Origin: Nipponacmea schrenckii
Taxonomy: Eukaryota > Mollusca > Gastropoda > Lottiidae
Reading direction: 5' to 3'
NCBI GenBank assembly: GCA_030562195.1
Contig: JAUJPP010000006.1
Location: 620,001-684,000, forward strand
DNA length: 64,000 bases
In this document: positions 23,801 to 38,800 of the stretch, one piece after another
Layout: each line of letters opens with the position of its first letter
How positions within the stretch are numbered: position 1 is the first letter of the stretch
The notes under the pieces: model-generated
Databases searched by the model: none
Told to the model about the DNA's origin: nothing
What the model saw: only the letters and a program-made list of their open reading frames with translations
Translations under genes and position numbers: made by a program

Positions 23801-26800
23801 AACACTGTCTGTATGAGCATGTAAAACGTTGAGTTAATAAATATCAGAAATAGTATATCTATAGATCTAGTGCTTCTTTACCTATTTCTATATGTCTTAT
23901 AAACAATATTATAAACAGTTAATTTTTTGTTCATATAAAAATATGACTGATATATTCTGTTTGAGTATTTGATTGATAATATATATGTATTTACTAGATT
24001 ATGAAGGAGATATCATTGCTATGACATCTATCAATGGTACTAAAGATGTAAAAGTTGTCGTGACTACCAGTACCCATAGTGATAAACGATCTGGTGCCAA
24101 TAAACTGATCTATCTGACTATACCTTCTGATATTACAACAGGTATGTTCTTTATCACTAGATCACTTAAAAAAACTAATTTTGTCACTAATCTTTAAAAA
24201 TGGCCTCAATGGCTAGACTCTAGCTCACTAACCTGAAGGTCCAAGGTTCAATCCTGGACCAGACTAACTGTTGGATTTTCAGCCCAGTTTTACCTTGTCA
24301 GTGATGCAGGTTGGAAGAACTGACAATGAAGAAGGGTCTAGTCATTAGGATGGGAAAATAAACCAAGGCTCCATGTGCTACAGGCTAAACAAGGTCCCCC
24401 CCCTTACTATTTTTACTAGAACACTAACATCATCTTATTGTAAGGATTCTGTGAAACTAGTACACAATTTGGTTTGTTAAAAAAGTAAATCCGAACTAGC
24501 GATACAATAATTCTCGATCAAAGTAAGGCAAAATTGAGATTAATAGTTGTAAGGTCAAAATAGACCTCAAAAGTACCATCAGGTGTTTTGATAAGAGTTG
24601 GCCATTGTCACTGCTCTAAAAGACTAAAATCCAATTAACTATATGGTAGGAACTATGGAAACATTTTTTGTATATAAGATCCTAATTAGCTTTTTAGACT
24701 ATAATATAAAAATTCCGTCATGGTTTACCTCTCTCTCCAGTTATCTTCCCTGATAAATATCTAATATAAAAATGAATGATGTATTTTTAAAACATATGTA
24801 GTCCAAAACTCTTGATGATACAACAATAATCATCTTCTGCTTTCATTATATTTCTATGTATTATATAACAGATATAAAAGACAAGCATGAAAGTTTAAAA
24901 GGAAGGTTTAAAGATGAAGCGATTAAGAAGATGAATCTCTATCTGACCATACCTTCTTACGGAGTATCTATTGGTGAAAACAACACTCTCTACACCATCT
25001 CACAAAACTCGAAAAAAATCATCTCTATGATTCTACCAGACGTCAAACCCAAAAAGGTGAGTTTTTTTTTAAAAACAAGTCTTGAAAAGTCGAGATGAAC
25101 TTTCTGATTTTTAAACCCACTTTCCCCTTGTCAGTGATGCAGGTCCGAGGGACTGACATGGAAAAAGTGTCTAATCATTCAGATGGGACAATAAACCCAG
25201 ACCCTGTGTGCTACAGGGCTGTGCGTGTTAAAAATCCCTGGACGGTTTGAAATTGCAAAAAGAGAAGGCTTATTCTGCTGTCCTGGAAATATTTCTCTCG
25301 TTGTAAACTACATGGTGTTGTCTGTCTTCATTAGCCTATTAGGTTCTGAAGAGTAGGACGTAAAACTCCATTTATTTCATCGCATCTTTCCAAGGATCAC
25401 TCTTTATTTAAACATGGTCTGTAAAATAGAATAAAAAGATTATAAAAAATGATTGGTGTTTTTCAGGTGACAAGTCCAGAATCATATTTAGTACCAGCTA
25501 GTGATGTGGCAGGGCATCAACTTCCTGGAGGCAGCCTGGTTCTCTCACCACATGGTAAATGGTTGGCATCCTACAGCGCCGATGGTAACGTCATCTTCAG
25601 ATCTATTGGCACCATGGTAGGTTCTTATATCTATATATAAAATTGTTTGAAGTTAAACATTTTCGCTTTGTATTTTAGAAAAACAGGAATCAAAACATGT
25701 TTTAAAGATTTTGAGGAAGATGTGAAAAAGTTTGCTGCTCCTGAAACAGAAGACCAAAACAGTTCCTGAATCACAGGGGTTTTGTATTTGGTCTAAGTTG
25801 ATCCAATGTACCTAAAAAAAGACAGAAAAGTTATTTTACAAGGATAACAATTTAGATTCAAAAGTCCGCCGTGACAGGGATCCTTTCTACCAGCTAGTCC
25901 TTTGCCATACTGGATTATTAGTACCCATTATTTACAGCTGGGTGGACTGGAATTATGAGTGTAGATGACTTATTCAAGGTCATCTGACTTTCACAAACCA
26001 ATCGAGATTAGAACTCACATCCGACATTTTCAACGTATCCATGCAAATGATGTCATGACTTAAAAAACCAACGCTCTAATCCCTGTTCTATAGAACCCAA
26101 AAACTAGAAAATGTATTGATGAATGTTATTATCAATATCACTTGACAATGTGTTTATGGTTTTACAGGATAAAACAATATGTATAACACCCCATGAATAT
26201 AATTATAACGGTGTACGTGATATCTGTTTCTCAGAGGATGGTCAGAAGTTATTTACTATCGGTTTCGATGGTGTCCTTACAGCTTCTTTCTGGAAGTAAG
26301 TCTTATTTAGTTTCAGATAATACAAGAACGGGATGATAATAACAGGCTCATAAATATTACAATACATTACATTAAAAAAATAAAATAAAAACTAGAGCCA
26401 CATGTGGCACAGAATGTTGCAAATTGCACGATATTCTGAAACAAAAAGGTTTCTAGGTTGATTAGGTCACAAGAATAATAGGCTTCTCTTTTGTTTGTTC
26501 TTTTGGTTTTTTTCAAATGTCTCATTGGAAATTGTACAAACATTATAGATTAATATCTATTTTACATACCATTTTACTTTGTATTTCTAGTTTCACATCA
26601 ACTGGAATGACGAAAGCGAAATCAGCCATAGAAAACGCTCGAAGTCGAAAGATGAGATTAATGGGACCTCAACAACAGGAAGATGCTGTAATGGCCGCTA
26701 TGACAGAATGGATTCCACCTAATTCAGCCTCTAGAACGAACTCTACTTTAGATAGAGAGGAAAGGGTATGTTATATTGTCTGCTTCTGTAGGGTGAATCT

Positions 26801-29800
26801 CCTCTACTGCATTATGGGATAGTGTGATGTCTATGGTACTTTTCATTTTGACCTTTCATTGCAAACCTAGCTGTAAATAATATAATTGTATCTTCAACTT
26901 TTACGGTTTGGAATGAACAGAGTGTTATGTCCTTTTCTGCACATAATGGACTAATGAAGATGGAACAATGCCATGCAGTGTCCAATGGGGACAGCGGCAT
27001 AAGCTTACTTTTTACAGTTTCCAACTGTTGCATACGGGGGCCTTGGTTTTTTGTCCCATTCGAACTAATAGAAACCTTTTTTAATTTTAGCCCCTCCCAC
27101 CTGCCTCACTGACAGGGTTTAAAAATCCGAAAGAACGTCTCAACCTTCATGTTTGCTAGAAAGCATCCAACTGACCGAGCCACCGTGGCTCCCTGGTACT
27201 TTAAAGACCGTTGGGAGTTTACATAACATTATATATATAAATATAGATACAATATGTCTCATAATGCTTAATATAAATTATCATTTTTAGGAGAAAATAG
27301 AAAAAGAGAAGCAGTCAGCGTTAGAAAATGAAGAAATATTCACAACACCGATTCCATCAAAACGTATCGATAATACCTGGCTGGAGGATAATCAGATATT
27401 GGTAAATAATTATTATTATTATTATTATTATTAACAGGCAATATCTTTTTAATATCCAACTGAAATAGAGATTAGCCTACATTTTGTTTCAAAAGTTACC
27501 TTTAGCACAGGAGTTGCTTTGATTATTTCAAAAATAAAGATTTCAATATGGATGTGAAATTAGTGGCAGTGCTATTAGAAAACAACCAAATGATAATAAA
27601 ACTAGCTGAAGGTGTTGCTGAAGACAATGTTTCAATAACAAGTTTCTATTTCAGGCTATACTAGAAGAAGATAAGCAGTATGCAGATAAAAAACATAATT
27701 TACGATGTCAAATTAGAGATATCAGAAAATCAGTGAGTATTTTTATAAAACAGTGAAACAGAGAGGTTGCTTGCTGGAAAGTCACTGCACAGTTTCAGCA
27801 GTTGGCTAAGAAATCATTAACACCATCACCAAATCTTACATTAAATAACTTTACTATGTATATGAGAGATGATATCACTCAAACCTTTTTAATTTTACTT
27901 GATAATATTTTGAGTCACAGAAAACAGGGCAAATGTACACTGTGTTGAGATCATATTTGAAATATTCCAGACTATTGTGATCTAAGCTAAAGACTTGAAG
28001 ATCCAGTCTTCATCAGACAGGTACTCTATGAAGAAACTTTGTACACATAAAAATACACCTCACTTTATAGTAAGTGATAATAAAAACGTAAATATGAGCT
28101 TGCATTGTGAATTTGTTCACCTTTTAATTATTTATTTTTTGCAGATTCAACAAATGATGTTATTGAATGAATCCCAGCCTGATATTGAGAAGTTAAATCG
28201 ACACGAATTTGATCTTGATATTGATGAACAGACACGACTTCAAGCACTGGGTGATGCAGAGGTTCAGAGGGTAAGGTTGAATCTTAGTTAGTTTGTTAAT
28301 CCCGGCCAAGGTTGAGATGAACTTTAGGATTTTTCAACCTAGTTCCCCCTGTCAGCGATGCAGGTCAAAGGGGCTGACATGTAAATAAGTGTCTTGTCGT
28401 TCGGATTGAGGCCCCGTGTAATACACCCTTGACAGTTGGACATTGCAAAAAATAGGCTAATGCGCTTCTGGCAAATTTCCTCATTGCACCTGCATGGCGT
28501 TGCCCGTCTTCATTTGCCGTTACTCCAGAAGAGTAGGATGTAAAACTCCATTCATTTTGGTGTTATTTGCCAGTCATGTCTGATTGAAGGGGATGCCACA
28601 TTCATCCCTGAATCTGATTTTATTTAGGGTTGTCCTATTAAAGAGATTCATTCTATTGTTTGAATTAAACTATTATTTGATGTAGGTGCGAGAGGAAATA
28701 GAATTTGAAAATTTAGCGAAGATGTATTTAAGAGAAATGATTTACAAGGAATGCTGGGAGGACATGAAGGTCAAAGGTCGCTCTATTCAGGTAATGATAT
28801 CTTATTGCTATAAGGTTTTTAAATCTTTTGTAATTTCTTTGTGATGTCTTTGTAATTTCTTTGTATTCTTTGTAATTTCTTTTTTTTTGATTGTCTTTGT
28901 AATTTCTTTGTGATGTCTTTGTAATTTCTTTGTAATTTCTTTGTGATGTCTTTGTAATTTCTTTGTGATGTCTTTGTAATTTCTTTGTGATGTCTTTGTG
29001 ATGTCTTTGTAATTTCTTTGTAATTTCTTTGTGATTTCTTTGTGATGTCTTTGTGATGTCTTTGTGATGTCTTTGTGATAGCTAATACTCAATTGTTGAT
29101 AAACACAAAGACTGAATTTCTTTCTCTGAATGGAATCATGACATGGAGTCTAATTCTGTGGAGATATAGTTTTATATAGTCTAGTTTATTTCCAGCTACA
29201 TGTATACCTATTATTGTATTATTGTTATTTGCAGGCGTATAATTCCTCGCTAGAAGTGGCGAACTTTCCTCTGAAAGAAAGACGTAAAGAAAGTCTAGAG
29301 ATGTTGGAGACAGTTCAAACTAGAAGAAAAATGGAGATGTCAGCTGCTGAGGTAAATAGTGTGTAGACCGATGATTTGGGATCGTGACAATTTAAATTAA
29401 CAGATGGAAATAGATGAGTGACAGACCTATCGCATAACACAGGATAACAAAATAGGCTATCAAAGATGTTGTCTACCAGCTGGTCCATGGCCAAATATCA
29501 TGACAGTTATCAATCCAGATTATATGTACCCATATTCAGCTTTGGTGACCAAAGTAAGGGGGAGAGATGACCTGTTTGAGGTCACTTGACCAAGATTAGA
29601 ATTCTCAACTACCATTTATTAATTATTGTCAAGCGAATGTCAAGGTTTCAATGCTCTAACAAACTGGGCTACAACTCTCTTTCATTGTAAGATAATCCTG
29701 TACATTACCCTGAGTATTGTAGCCTACATCGTCTAGTCCTGTCTTTTCATACTCCAATCTCTTTATCCAATCTTTATTGACCAATCAGCACTAGTTAACC

Positions 29801-32800
29801 CAGGTGTAAAACTCCATTTCAGTTTTTGTTTTTAGTACTAGTTCATCTGGTATAACTTACTTAAGAATATTTTTATTCCAGGCCACTAAAGCTGTTTTAG
29901 AACCAACTTTAAAATCAACATCTACTGCAGTAAGTTATAATCCTTTTCTGTTTTTTATTTCTAATAACTATTCCTCATGGATTGTTTGATCCTTTAACAA
30001 GACGTTTGTTCTCTTGACTGATGGCCTCTTCCTGGCAGGGAGAAAATACTCTTGGAATTTCTTCTTCCTTTCTTGTTATCAGTAACACAGGTTGGAATCT
30101 CTGACATAGAAAGTCTGAGTCTTTGAGAATGGTGAATATATTCATGTATTGTAATTACTCTCACAAAACTTTAGATAAAAAAAAGTTCATCTATCTACCA
30201 GTTTGTTCTTGACCAGATAATGGTTTCTTAAGAATTTTCACCCTAATAAAGATTTTTTTATTAAGAATAACAACTGAAATTTACAAGGAGAATGTCTACC
30301 AGCTGGTCCTTGGTCAAAACTCATGGTATTGATTGTGAAAGGAAACTAAGAATTAGATATAAAGCACCTGTTTAATTTGATATACATGTATTTATTTAAA
30401 TACTGTTTAATAAGAGAAGCCTACAGATTAAATCAACTATATTCATACTATCAGTGTATTAAACTGTGTAATTTTTAAATATTTAAAAGCAAGCCAGTGG
30501 TTCTGAGAGTGTTTATAGTGTCAGTAGATCACCTGTAAGTTTTTTATCCTGTTTATCATCAAATGATTTTTTCTTCATACCTGCACCTCAGTAATTAAGT
30601 TGTTGTACTTGAAAAATGTTTATTAAACAACATCTTTCTATTAATTTAATTCTTTGACCTCCCTCCAGTACATGTGTTCTAGAATAGAATATTTTTTTTT
30701 TTGTAAACAAATATTAAAAGAATATTCTAAAAAAATAAAATAAAATATAAAAAATTTATGAAGAAAAAATCATCTCATGGTGACAGTTCTATATATTGGT
30801 ATTGTCAAGAACAGAATAGTTAGATATTGTATTATTTTATATTTTATTTATCTTGACACCAGCTTATAGAATATTATAGGCAAACACCAGTTTTAGATTT
30901 AACAGTTGTTCTAGATGTACCATTGGTTCTAGATGTACCATTTGTTCTAGATGTGCCATTTGTTCTAGATGTACTATTTGTTTTAGATGTTCCATTTGTT
31001 CTAGATGTGCCATTTGTTCTAGATAGATTTGCCATTGGTTCTAGATGTACCATTTGTTCTAGATGTACCATTTTTTCTAGATGTGCCATTTGTTCTAGAT
31101 GTGCCATTGGTTTTAGATGTACCATTTGTTCTAGATTTACCATTTGTTCTAGATGTACCATTTTTCTAGATGTACCATTGATTCTAGATGTACCATTGGT
31201 TCTAAATGTACCATTGGTTCTAGATTTGCCATTGGTTCTAGATGTATCATTTGTTCTAGATGTGCCATTTGTTCTAGATGTGCCATTGGTTCTAGATGTA
31301 CCATTGGTTCTAGATTATCATTTTTCTAGATGTACCATTTGTTCTAGATGTACCATTGATTCTAGATGTACCATTGGTTCTAGATGTACCATTGGTTCTA
31401 GATTTGCCATTGGTTCTAGATGTACCCTTTGTTCTAGATGTGCCATTTGTTCTAGATGTGCCATTGGTTCTAGATGTGCCATTTGTTCTAGATGTGCCAT
31501 TGGTTCTAGATGTACCATTGGTTCTAGATGTACCATTGGTTCTAGATTATCATTTTTCTAGATGTACCATTTGTTCTAGATGTACCTCTATTTTAGTATC
31601 GTTTGTCTGCAGCTTTGTTTTTTTTTTTAATTATGGGGCACTTTTGGATTTTCAACCTGGTTTCCCCCTCTTAGTGATGCAGGTCTGAAGGACTGACATG
31701 GAAAAAGGGTCAAGTTGTTTGGATGGGAATTCATTTCATTGTGTGACAATGATAATATGTTTGAAATTAGTTGGAAACTGATGTGTGGGGTGGGGACTAG
31801 TTGTATATTTACCTCATGACAGGGTTCAATAAGTGAGGAATGGAAGAAATATGATTTAAATGGCTAATTGACATTACTTCATTTACTATCTTTTTGGTTT
31901 TCTATGTTTTGGCTTGCAGACCTTTAAGTTTTGTCATTATAATAATTCACTGTTGTTCACTCAGCACTAAATGATGTAATAGTGTATATTGCTAGGTAAG
32001 GTTGATATTGTACAGTAAATATAACCTGCTTTCTTTATTTACCTGCATGATACACTGTCATAGCTTTATCAGAATTAAACAATAGTGCCTACTTGTTATA
32101 TAAATATATTATTATGCTTTTAGGCTTATTATGTATGTTTATTATATTTAAGTATATTTATCAGTAGACTTACTAGCTATTACAAACTTCGAACTTATAC
32201 CTTGACTGAAATAGTTACCTTACTAGCCATTTAATTGGATTGAACTATGTAATACAAGAGTTTGTCTCTTGAAGTCAAGGGTATAGTATCTCGTTTGATT
32301 ACCACATCAATAAAAATAACAGTAAAATGGAAGATTGAGAAGAACACAATCGTGTTTTGATTTGAAACTGGAGACAACAAAATTACTCAATTCAACTTTC
32401 AATTTTTGAATCCGTAGATGAAATAGAGTTATTATAACTCAAGGCCTGCACCCATTTTGGGACTTTTATTACATCTTTCTTAGATCAAAATTTTCATCAA
32501 AATATTTGTTGTGGATAGAGATTAGGGTTCAACAAAGGAATACCTGATAACAGACATGAAAATGTATGAAAAGTATGCTTTTATATACAGGAAGATCTAA
32601 ATAAATTTAAAAGGCCTTTATAGTCAGGTCTGAAAATGTATATTACCCAACGTACAAACTTGTTATTAAGTTTAGGTTGATATGAACACCCCTCCCCCAG
32701 CCTTACCCCCTGTCTATATTTTATAATTATTATTACAGGATGAAGAGGGTCTAGAAGGAGAGGAGTTGGAGAAGAATGATAAAGAACTACCCTCTACAAC

Positions 32801-35800
32801 AGGAAGTCTGGGTGCCCAGTATGGTGGTGGTAGTGATCTATTTTATAGTCAGTTTGATCTACACAGTCGGGAACAGAAGATATCACAAATAGTTCTGTTG
32901 GAGGTGAGTTCGTATATATTATTAGTTGGAATCCTCTACTTGATATAGATATATCACTTTCCATTTTGATATACTTCTTTTATGATTGATATACTTCTTT
33001 ATATGAAAAGTCTAGTTGTAAATAAAGGTATCATAATAATGTATTGCCAAAAACTTTTTCAGATCATTAAAACCTATTTTGTTTTTAGATTTGAACACAA
33101 CATTTATGAATTTAGGTTTCTAAAATTTTAGTATGTGTATCACTGATAGCATCAATTTGTACCATTCTAATTTTCAATTTGATGTTTATGGTTCCTGGAA
33201 TTACACTAAAGCTCAAGTGTTTGATGTTGTCACTTATTGAAAAATATACTTGTATGACATAGGACAATAAGTGACATCATCATAGTACTCTAAGTTTTAG
33301 TGGAATTACAGGAACCACAGCCGTCAGATTGGCAATGAGTGAGGCAAATAGATAGATCAATCAAAAAAAATAACAATCTAGAAGACCTCTTTACAATCTC
33401 TTATCATATTGATGTCATATCACTATCAATAACCTAACAATCACCTATTTATTTTTTATTTGTAGGATGCTCTGTATCGTATCAAAGTAACGTTTAATAA
33501 AGAATTTGATGAAGTTTATCAGAAGAAAGAACAGGAGATTATGAAGATTAAAGATAAAAATAAAAGAATAAAAAAAATTATTGAAGATTTAGATTTAAAG
33601 GAAACAGTTGTTGAACCTGAATTAGGTGTTTTAGAAAAACCAGAATTACTTCTTACAGTGAATGATTCAGAGGTAGGCTAATCTTTTTTTCATTTTTCTG
33701 TCCAATTAATTCTTGTAAGGATGATTGTGGAAAATTAATAGGCCAAAAAATAAAATTTCGGAAATAATCCCACATAATATTTATGGTTGCATAATTTTAC
33801 AGTTAAACTTTCAAACAGTGGTACCTGACTCATGTTTTGCCGTCATCTTTATCTCATGATGTATTTGTTTACGGATTATAACAGAAATAGATGATTCTCT
33901 TGACTTCGGTAGCAAACTTGGAAACTTAGTATTTGTGCTCTTTAGAAATTCAGATATAATTTGATAAACTGAACACTATTTATATATTTAATATTTTCCT
34001 TGTGTATTGTAGGTAACTGTGGAGAAATTCCTAACACCAGAACAGAAGAAACAGGCTGAGGCCAAACAGAAGGCAGAAGAAGAAAGAAAACTTCGAGAAA
34101 AGGGAGATAATATTCGAGAGAGAGCGTTAGATATGATGATGGGAGGAGTACTGGAAATTAAAAAAGAAGATGAACTCAAAAAGGTTAGATTGAACTGTGT
34201 TCAGACCTTTTGTTATGTGTTGACTTGACTGTCAATGTGTTTATTAGGCGTTTGTATTGTTCTACTTGGCAACCCTTTAAGAGATTCCACATAGCTTATA
34301 ACATGCGTTTGTTGACTTCACATCTCTTTCAGAGAGTGCACACACTGTAATGTGTATATTGTATTTGTCTTTATCAACTTGACTCCCTTTTAATGAGTCC
34401 ACATAGTTTATAAGTTTTTTTTTAGTTTTTTATCAAATTTGGATTTGCCCCAGCAATGTCCATTAAAATAAATGGCTTCTTTCCTCTTGAAGTCTGTGTA
34501 AAGTGTTGCTGAATTAAAAACCTCTCAGAATCTGACCTATGTACTTTTCATGGATTTGTTTCCATTTTATTCAATATATAAAATATATTTGTACAGGATG
34601 TCCCTAAGCCATTGTTTATGACAACAAAAGAGGCTGCAGAATGGACAGAAGATGAGGTCAAGTTGGCCAAAGATTATGAAAAGAAAGTTCAGGATTTGAA
34701 GGAAGAAAGAGAAAAATACAGAAAGGTGAGATTCTAAAATTTCATTTGAAATTATTTCAGTGACACATTTTCCGATGGAGACTAAAAGAAGCTTTCTGTG
34801 TAGGCCTACATTTTGGCTTAAAAAGATTTTCCAATGCTTTTATTTTCAATCAGTCGTCTGTTGTTACTGTTATTGTGTTAAGTGACATCACTATTGCAAA
34901 AACTGCATTTGATATATAAGGAATTTTGCAATAGTGATGTAATGCTTAGCAATTACTGGAATTGCAGGAACCACAGTCGTCTGATTGATAATTGTTAAAA
35001 TTGATGATACCAGTGTCCCAGGGATGTTGATTTGGCCTTATATACTGGTTATTACCACAATAAAACATGTAAAATGATTGATTGAACATGTAAATATACT
35101 GATTGAAAACAGGATCTGTCAGACACTGAGTATTCCCTATACGCAAATAATTCTTAGAAAATCTCTTTACAATCGTTATAAATTTTATAATATTGTTCTG
35201 ACTGACCAATATACTATTTCAGCAATTAGAAGCTGAGTTGCGTAAATTAGAACAAGTAATAGTTGATAATATGACTGGTTTCGATGAAGTTTTACATCTG
35301 TTGTTTATGAAGAAAGTGAAAGTTATGATGGTGTTATATCAGGTATGTTATTTTACCTACAATGTAATATTATTGGTAACCTTGGTCACAGAACAATAGA
35401 TAGTTTGGTATGGTGTTATGTTGTATTGAGTCAAGTCTCACTGATGAATATATACTCATATTGACCATTCTTGAGAACTATAATTGATGTTTATGCTAAG
35501 ACACAGTATCCCTCTAAAGCAATGTTTTTATATGAATTGTAGGAAGAACTGAAGATCAACAGATTAAGGTATAACCTACTGTTAGAAGAGGAACTGGAAA
35601 TACAAGAACAGGAGCTCAATGCTAATTTAGATCACAAGAGAGTCTTGAAGGTAAGACAGAGTTTCTGCTTTCATCTTTTATCATTATGGATTTGAGAAAT
35701 ATCACCATATTTTTAGTCAAAAGTTACCGTGATAAAGATATATTTTGTATTAAAATGTTATGAGAAATTATGGATTTATAATTTCTTCTGTTTTCAATGA

Positions 35801-38800
35801 TTAAATATGAGTAAAACAGTGAGGCCTTAATGTCTATTAAAGCTCCTTGGGTTGTCCTGTTTTAATTAAATGTAAAAACTTGAAAAAAATCTATAAAATA
35901 ATTTCATGAAGATATGTTTAGTTTAAAAATTTACCAATTTTAGCAACTAACAACTGAAGCTGTGAATAACTCAAAGAAAAACCTGGAGAAATTCCGAGAT
36001 GAATACGATCGATTGTTGGCAGAAGATAAATTGATGGATAAAACATTCCGACGAGAATTTAACGATGTTTCTGCTGTCATGGCTGATACTTTATTTAAAT
36101 TATTTAAAAAGAGGCCAAGGTAGGTTCAAATAAATCTCTGCCCAGTCCACGATAAATTTTAAAATAAGAATTTACTATGACAAAGACCATTTTATAACAA
36201 AATTGTTTGTAAAATTGCATCAATTTAAACATTGTAGAGGTCAGAAGTTTAAAGGTGCGGATACACCAGTATTAGATCCGTCTGCTGCAAATCCCTTCGC
36301 TGAACGACCATCAACAGCACGTCAAAATGCCCAGAGTAGGGTAGCCATGGAACAAGCTATTGAGGAACTGGACAAACAATCTAACATGCCAGAAAACCTA
36401 GAAACCCAGATCTGGGAACGTCTGTGTCATTATCGACGGGAGAAAATTGAAAGCGAACAGTTGGTGAGTAATTAATTACCATTTAACAGTACATAATATT
36501 GTTTGTCATTATCATTAACTTATTTATTTATTTATATATTTATTTTTTTTTTATTATTTATTTATTTATTTATTTATTTATATATATATATATATTTACT
36601 TATTTGTTTATTTGTTTGTTTGTTTATTTGTTTATTTGTTTGTTTGTTTATTTGTTTGTTTGTTTATTTGTTTGTTTGTTTGTTTGTTTGTTTGTTTGTT
36701 TATTTGTTTGTTTATTTGTTTTTTTTGTTTGTTTGTTTGTTTATTTGTTTGTTTGTTTGTTTGTTTAGTATCAATTATTATCAATTATTATTAATTATTA
36801 TTATTTTGTTCAGGTGAAAACTAAAGCTTTAGTTCTGGCTGAAATGAATGCATTTTTACAAAAACGACAAGAAGAGGAGGATAGCTTGAGAAATGAAACT
36901 GAAGATATCATGACACAAATAAACAGGTCAGGACAGTTTATAGATATTAATAAATAATTTTCTGTTACAATTACGTAGACAAGAGTGACCTTATAGTTGA
37001 CAATTTAAAGTAGAGCAGGAGGTAACTCCATTCATGACTCATAGATTTTAAGAAAAATTTAATATACATGTAGATTCTATATGATAAGTCATGTCCTGGT
37101 TTTTATAGTTAAGGATCCTATCTACCATCTGGTTCTTGGCCCAGCATCTTGGATTTGATCTATCCAGGTTATATTCCAACATATAAGTCAGATTGAATAT
37201 ATGCCTTTTGCATTGACCCTTCCTGGACTATTCATACTTATTTGCTGTTTGATTGAAATTTGAGGATTTACAAGTAAGTCCTTGGTCAACGCATTGGGCA
37301 TTGATCCTTTCTTGATTGATCATACTTATTAACAACTGGTTGATTGAAATTTACAGGATTTGCAAGCTTTTGAGGATCTACAAGGTATTCCTTGGCAAAC
37401 CGTTTTGGCATTGATCCTTCCTTGATTATGTATACCAACTGTGTCGACTAGAAAACCTACATCCAGAAGTTATTTTATTTCAGATTAAAAGAAGACCGTC
37501 AGAGATTTACAATTAATTTAGAAGTCCAGTTATTATTAAAACAAGGACAAGTAGAAATTGATGCAGGACGATTTGTACATGATTTTAAACCCAGTGCTCT
37601 TATACATCGCAGTGTGGTGGAGGACCTCAATAAAACTATTAAAGTAAGATATACAATAGTTTTAATATGATACCAGTTGAATGTTAGAAAGAACATGGGC
37701 AATACATGCAGATAAATAATTGTTCATCTCTTAAGAATTTAGAACAAGGTAGAAGATGCTATATAGCTCATTGATCTACAAGGAATATTGCATGCTTATT
37801 TGAATGGAAAGGTGACATTATTGTGGTCTAGGTTTTTATTTTGAATGAGATATTCAGGAATGATTTGTAAGATCAGCTTAGTATACCTACCAACGATAAG
37901 AGAAAAATAAGTTTTACCATTTTACCATCAAACAAAACTCTTCTAATAATAAAATAGCATACTTAAGAAACTGATGGTCTTTCTTGGTTATCCATTTCAC
38001 CTTAATGCAGCTGTCAAGATATATATTGTTCAGGTTCTGAATTTATCATTCACCCCTAATTCACAACTAATCATGAAATATTAATTTATTTGTAGCAATA
38101 TGGAGAGAAGAAAATAGCTAGTATGATGGACAGTAAAGATTTTAGAAAAGGAATCATACAGTTAGAATGGTAATTTGCCAATAACCATTACTTATGTCTA
38201 TTAAACTTAGAATATATGTTGTATCAAATCAGTACTCTATTAAACACAGGTTATACCTATAGAGTAGGTGACAGTTGAGTGATATGAATAGGCATGACCT
38301 TATAATCTATACAGAACCTGTACCTACTATTATTTTTGTGTATAATAACAACTGGTAAATACAATTGTCCCAGTGCTGCTGTGTTACAACTGTTCAAGAC
38401 AAATTTAAAAACATCTTACAAGGTAAAGATATCTATTATAATTTCAGGGAACATAAGAGAATGTTAATGGAGATGGATGATCTACAGAATAAAATGAAAG
38501 ATATTCAGTTTATGAAGGTTACCAGAGAAATACAGGCTGTAAGTTTCCTCAATCATCTTAGTGAATTATTCAATATTTAATAGAACCTTTAGATCTAGCT
38601 CTTACATGAAAGTATATCGAAACAGTTGAAATTGTTTTGCATTAACTCAAATAGCTAATGTTATAGAGTTTTTTGTTTCTGATACTGATTAAGTTATTAA
38701 ATACGAATAACCCCTTGCAGTTTTCAATGAGAGAATTTTTGTCTGAACAAAACATTCCAATCATAGAGGTAGGGAATCTTCATTATGTACCAATGTATAT

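Noticed and set aside
30874..31688. Open frames over the intron 24 array
   Set aside because: Products of the 18-bp minisatellite on both strands, with no non-repeat domain.
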